Shown here: piece by piece, positions 62,846 through 64,000 of the stretch | How positions within the stretch are numbered: the stretch's first letter is position 1 | Layout of the letters: the number at the start of each line of letters is the position of its first letter | Assembly: GCF_038594605.1 (NCBI RefSeq) | Contig: NZ_JBCFZM010000003.1 | Coordinates: 248,001-312,000, forward strand | DNA: 64,000 nt | Source of the DNA: Alteriqipengyuania bathyomarina_B | Lineage (GTDB): Bacteria; Pseudomonadota; Alphaproteobacteria; Sphingomonadales; Sphingomonadaceae | Reading direction: 5' to 3' | Notes under the pieces: generated by a model | What the model was told of the DNA's origin: nothing | The model's input: only the letters and a program-made list of their open reading frames with translations | Database searches by the model: none | Program-made: the position numbers and the translations under genes

Positions 62846-64000
62846 ATGAAAAAGCTTGCACTTCCGTTCCTTCTCCTCGCCGGTACCGGGCTCGCGCTCC
62901 CAGCGGCACTGGTCGCGCAGCAGGCACCGACGAACCTGTTGCCCGACGAGCAGGAAGATGTGCCCGAGCCCGACGATGCGGTGAGCACCAGCACCGCGAC
63001 GGGGCCGGTCGAAATGTCGAGCAATCCGGTCGTCCAGCAGATCGATCCGACCGTTCAGCAATGGACCGTCGCACAGGCCGAGGCGCTGGCCGAGGTTATT
63101 CAGGGCATTGATGCCGAAGGACTCATCCCCGCCGACTACGACCTTGCCGGGCTGCGCAATGCCATCTCCGCCGGTGCGGGGCAGCTGCTCGATCAGGAAG
63201 CCAGCCGCCGCTTCGTGTGGCTGGTGGAAGACATGCGTGATGGCCGCACGCCGATGGATAATCGCACGCAGTGGTTCGTGATGGACCCGGATGCGGACCG
63301 CTATCGCAGCGGTACGATGCTGAAGCAGGCACTGGCGAGCGACGACATCATGGGCACGCTGCAGGGCGTTGCGCCGCTGCATCCCGATTACGAAGCGCTC
63401 AAGGCGGAGCTGGCCAAGGCGACGCCGGGTACCAAGCGCTACAAGCTGGTGCAGGCCAACATGGACCGCTGGCGCTGGCTGCCCCGCGATCTGGGGCACC
63501 AGTACCTGATCACCAACGTGCCCGAATATCAGCTGCGCCTGACGGTCAACGACAAGATCATGCGCACCTATCGTACCGTGGTGGGTAAGCCCGGTCGCAC
63601 CGCGACCCCGCAGCTGGCCGAAAGCGTCGAGGGCGTGATCCTCAACCCGAACTGGACCGTGCCGCAGTCGATCGTGAAGGGCGAAGGGCTGGGCGCGCGC
63701 GTCCTCGGCAATCCGGCCTGGGCGAAGTCCAAGGGCTACACGGCGACCAAGGGTGCCAATGGCTGGGTTTCGGTGGTGCAGGGCCCCGGGCCGGGCAACG
63801 CGCTGGGCCGGATGAAGCTGGACATGCCCAACCGGCATGCGATCTTCTTCCACGACACGCCGTCGCGCGGCTTCTTCAAACAGGAGAACCGGGCGCTCAG
63901 CCACGGCTGCATTCGCACCGAACGCGCGACCGAGCTCGCGCTGACGCTGGCGATTTTGCAGGCCGGACTGACTGCGGACGAAGGCGTCGAACTGCTGGCG
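62846..64000 (+). CDS. L,D-transpeptidase, YcbB/LdtD-like (partial at the right edge)
   Basis: 385 codons are visible before the window ends, with no stop. It begins MKKLALPFLLLAGTGLALPA, a signal peptide ending near VAQQ. The middle contains a helical domain (WTVAQAEALAEVIQGIDAEG; FVWLVEDMRDGRTPMD), the YcbB layout, and the YkuD catalytic motif is ENRALSHGCIRTERATELAL with the nucleophilic Cys. It cross-links peptidoglycan by 3-3 bonds. Confidence 0.92.
   Translation, partial: MKKLALPFLLLAGTGLALPAALVAQQAPTNLLPDEQEDVPEPDDAVSTSTATGPVEMSSNPVVQQIDPTVQQWTVAQAEALAEVIQGIDAEGLIPADYDLAGLRNAISAGAGQLLDQEASRRFVWLVEDMRDGRTPMDNRTQWFVMDPDADRYRSGTMLKQALASDDIMGTLQGVAPLHPDYEALKAELAKATPGTKRYKLVQANMDRWRWLPRDLGHQYLITNVPEYQLRLTVNDKIMRTYRTVVGKPGRTATPQLAESVEGVILNPNWTVPQSIVKGEGLGARVLGNPAWAKSKGYTATKGANGWVSVVQGPGPGNALGRMKLDMPNRHAIFFHDTPSRGFFKQENRALSHGCIRTERATELALTLAILQAGLTADEGVELLA

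Overview
The window reads as a high-GC chromosome segment of an alphaproteobacterium of the order Sphingomonadales, most likely Erythrobacteraceae. This is inferred from protein flavour and gene order (rpmH-rnpA-yidD-yidC-engB; mutM-rpsT-dnaA; ubiE-ubiB-coaBC-dut; murJ/trpS/secB/timA/mltA/smr). Most of it is ordinary housekeeping DNA with tightly packed, often overlapping genes.

Layout. 1-5100: the end of an unknown gene, three small exported proteins in one operon, a His-rich DUF2946-like protein with an outer-membrane transporter-like partner, and a glutathione S-transferase relative. 5190-6530: a lower-GC patch with one unknown gene and a gene-poor stretch. 6528-11420: comM, split by a 3376-bp IS1595-family element (7320-10695) that has 29-bp inverted repeats and a perfect 8-bp target duplication. 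It carries a transposase, a DUF6471 protein, a membrane protein, a winged-helix-like protein, a possible 26-residue membrane peptide, and a class II (serine-shaped) tRNA whose anticodon reads CGC. 11.6-25 kb: a ClpP-like periplasmic protein, the rpmH-to-engB cluster, a GST, an S1/P1 nuclease, a cupin, dapE, a dicarboxylate-type symporter, nth, dapB, a sirtuin and moeB. 25-41.5 kb: dnaA, rpsT, mutM, the ubiquinone and coenzyme A genes, dut, trpS, murJ, secB, timA, mltA, a Smr protein, a HAD phosphatase and an MsrQ-like protein. 41.5-48.5 kb: peroxide defence, with a catalase gene destroyed by an internal deletion, an aldehyde dehydrogenase, katG, ahpF and ahpC. 49-54 kb: a GGDEF/EAL protein, a decayed FGE-sulfatase locus, and aroC. 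54.2-64 kb: ruvA, a DsrE-like protein, a NUDIX protein, a GIY-YIG nuclease gene bounded by inverted REP-like repeats, ruvB, a Ser/Asp-repeat protein with a PEP-CTERM-like tail, acnA, an EamA transporter and a truncated L,D-transpeptidase.

The most interesting part is the element in comM. It separates the Walker A from the Walker B motif of a natural-transformation helicase, precise excision would restore the reading frame, and it carries a tRNA whose shape (Ser) and anticodon (Ala, GCG codon) disagree. Second-rank signals are two genes fused or emptied by internal deletions (katA; FGE/sulfatase), the repeat-bounded GIY-YIG gene inside the ruvA-ruvB interval, and a 17-bp repeat shared between the comM and ruvA neighbourhoods. 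No CRISPR array, rRNA, prophage or recognisable oriC was seen.
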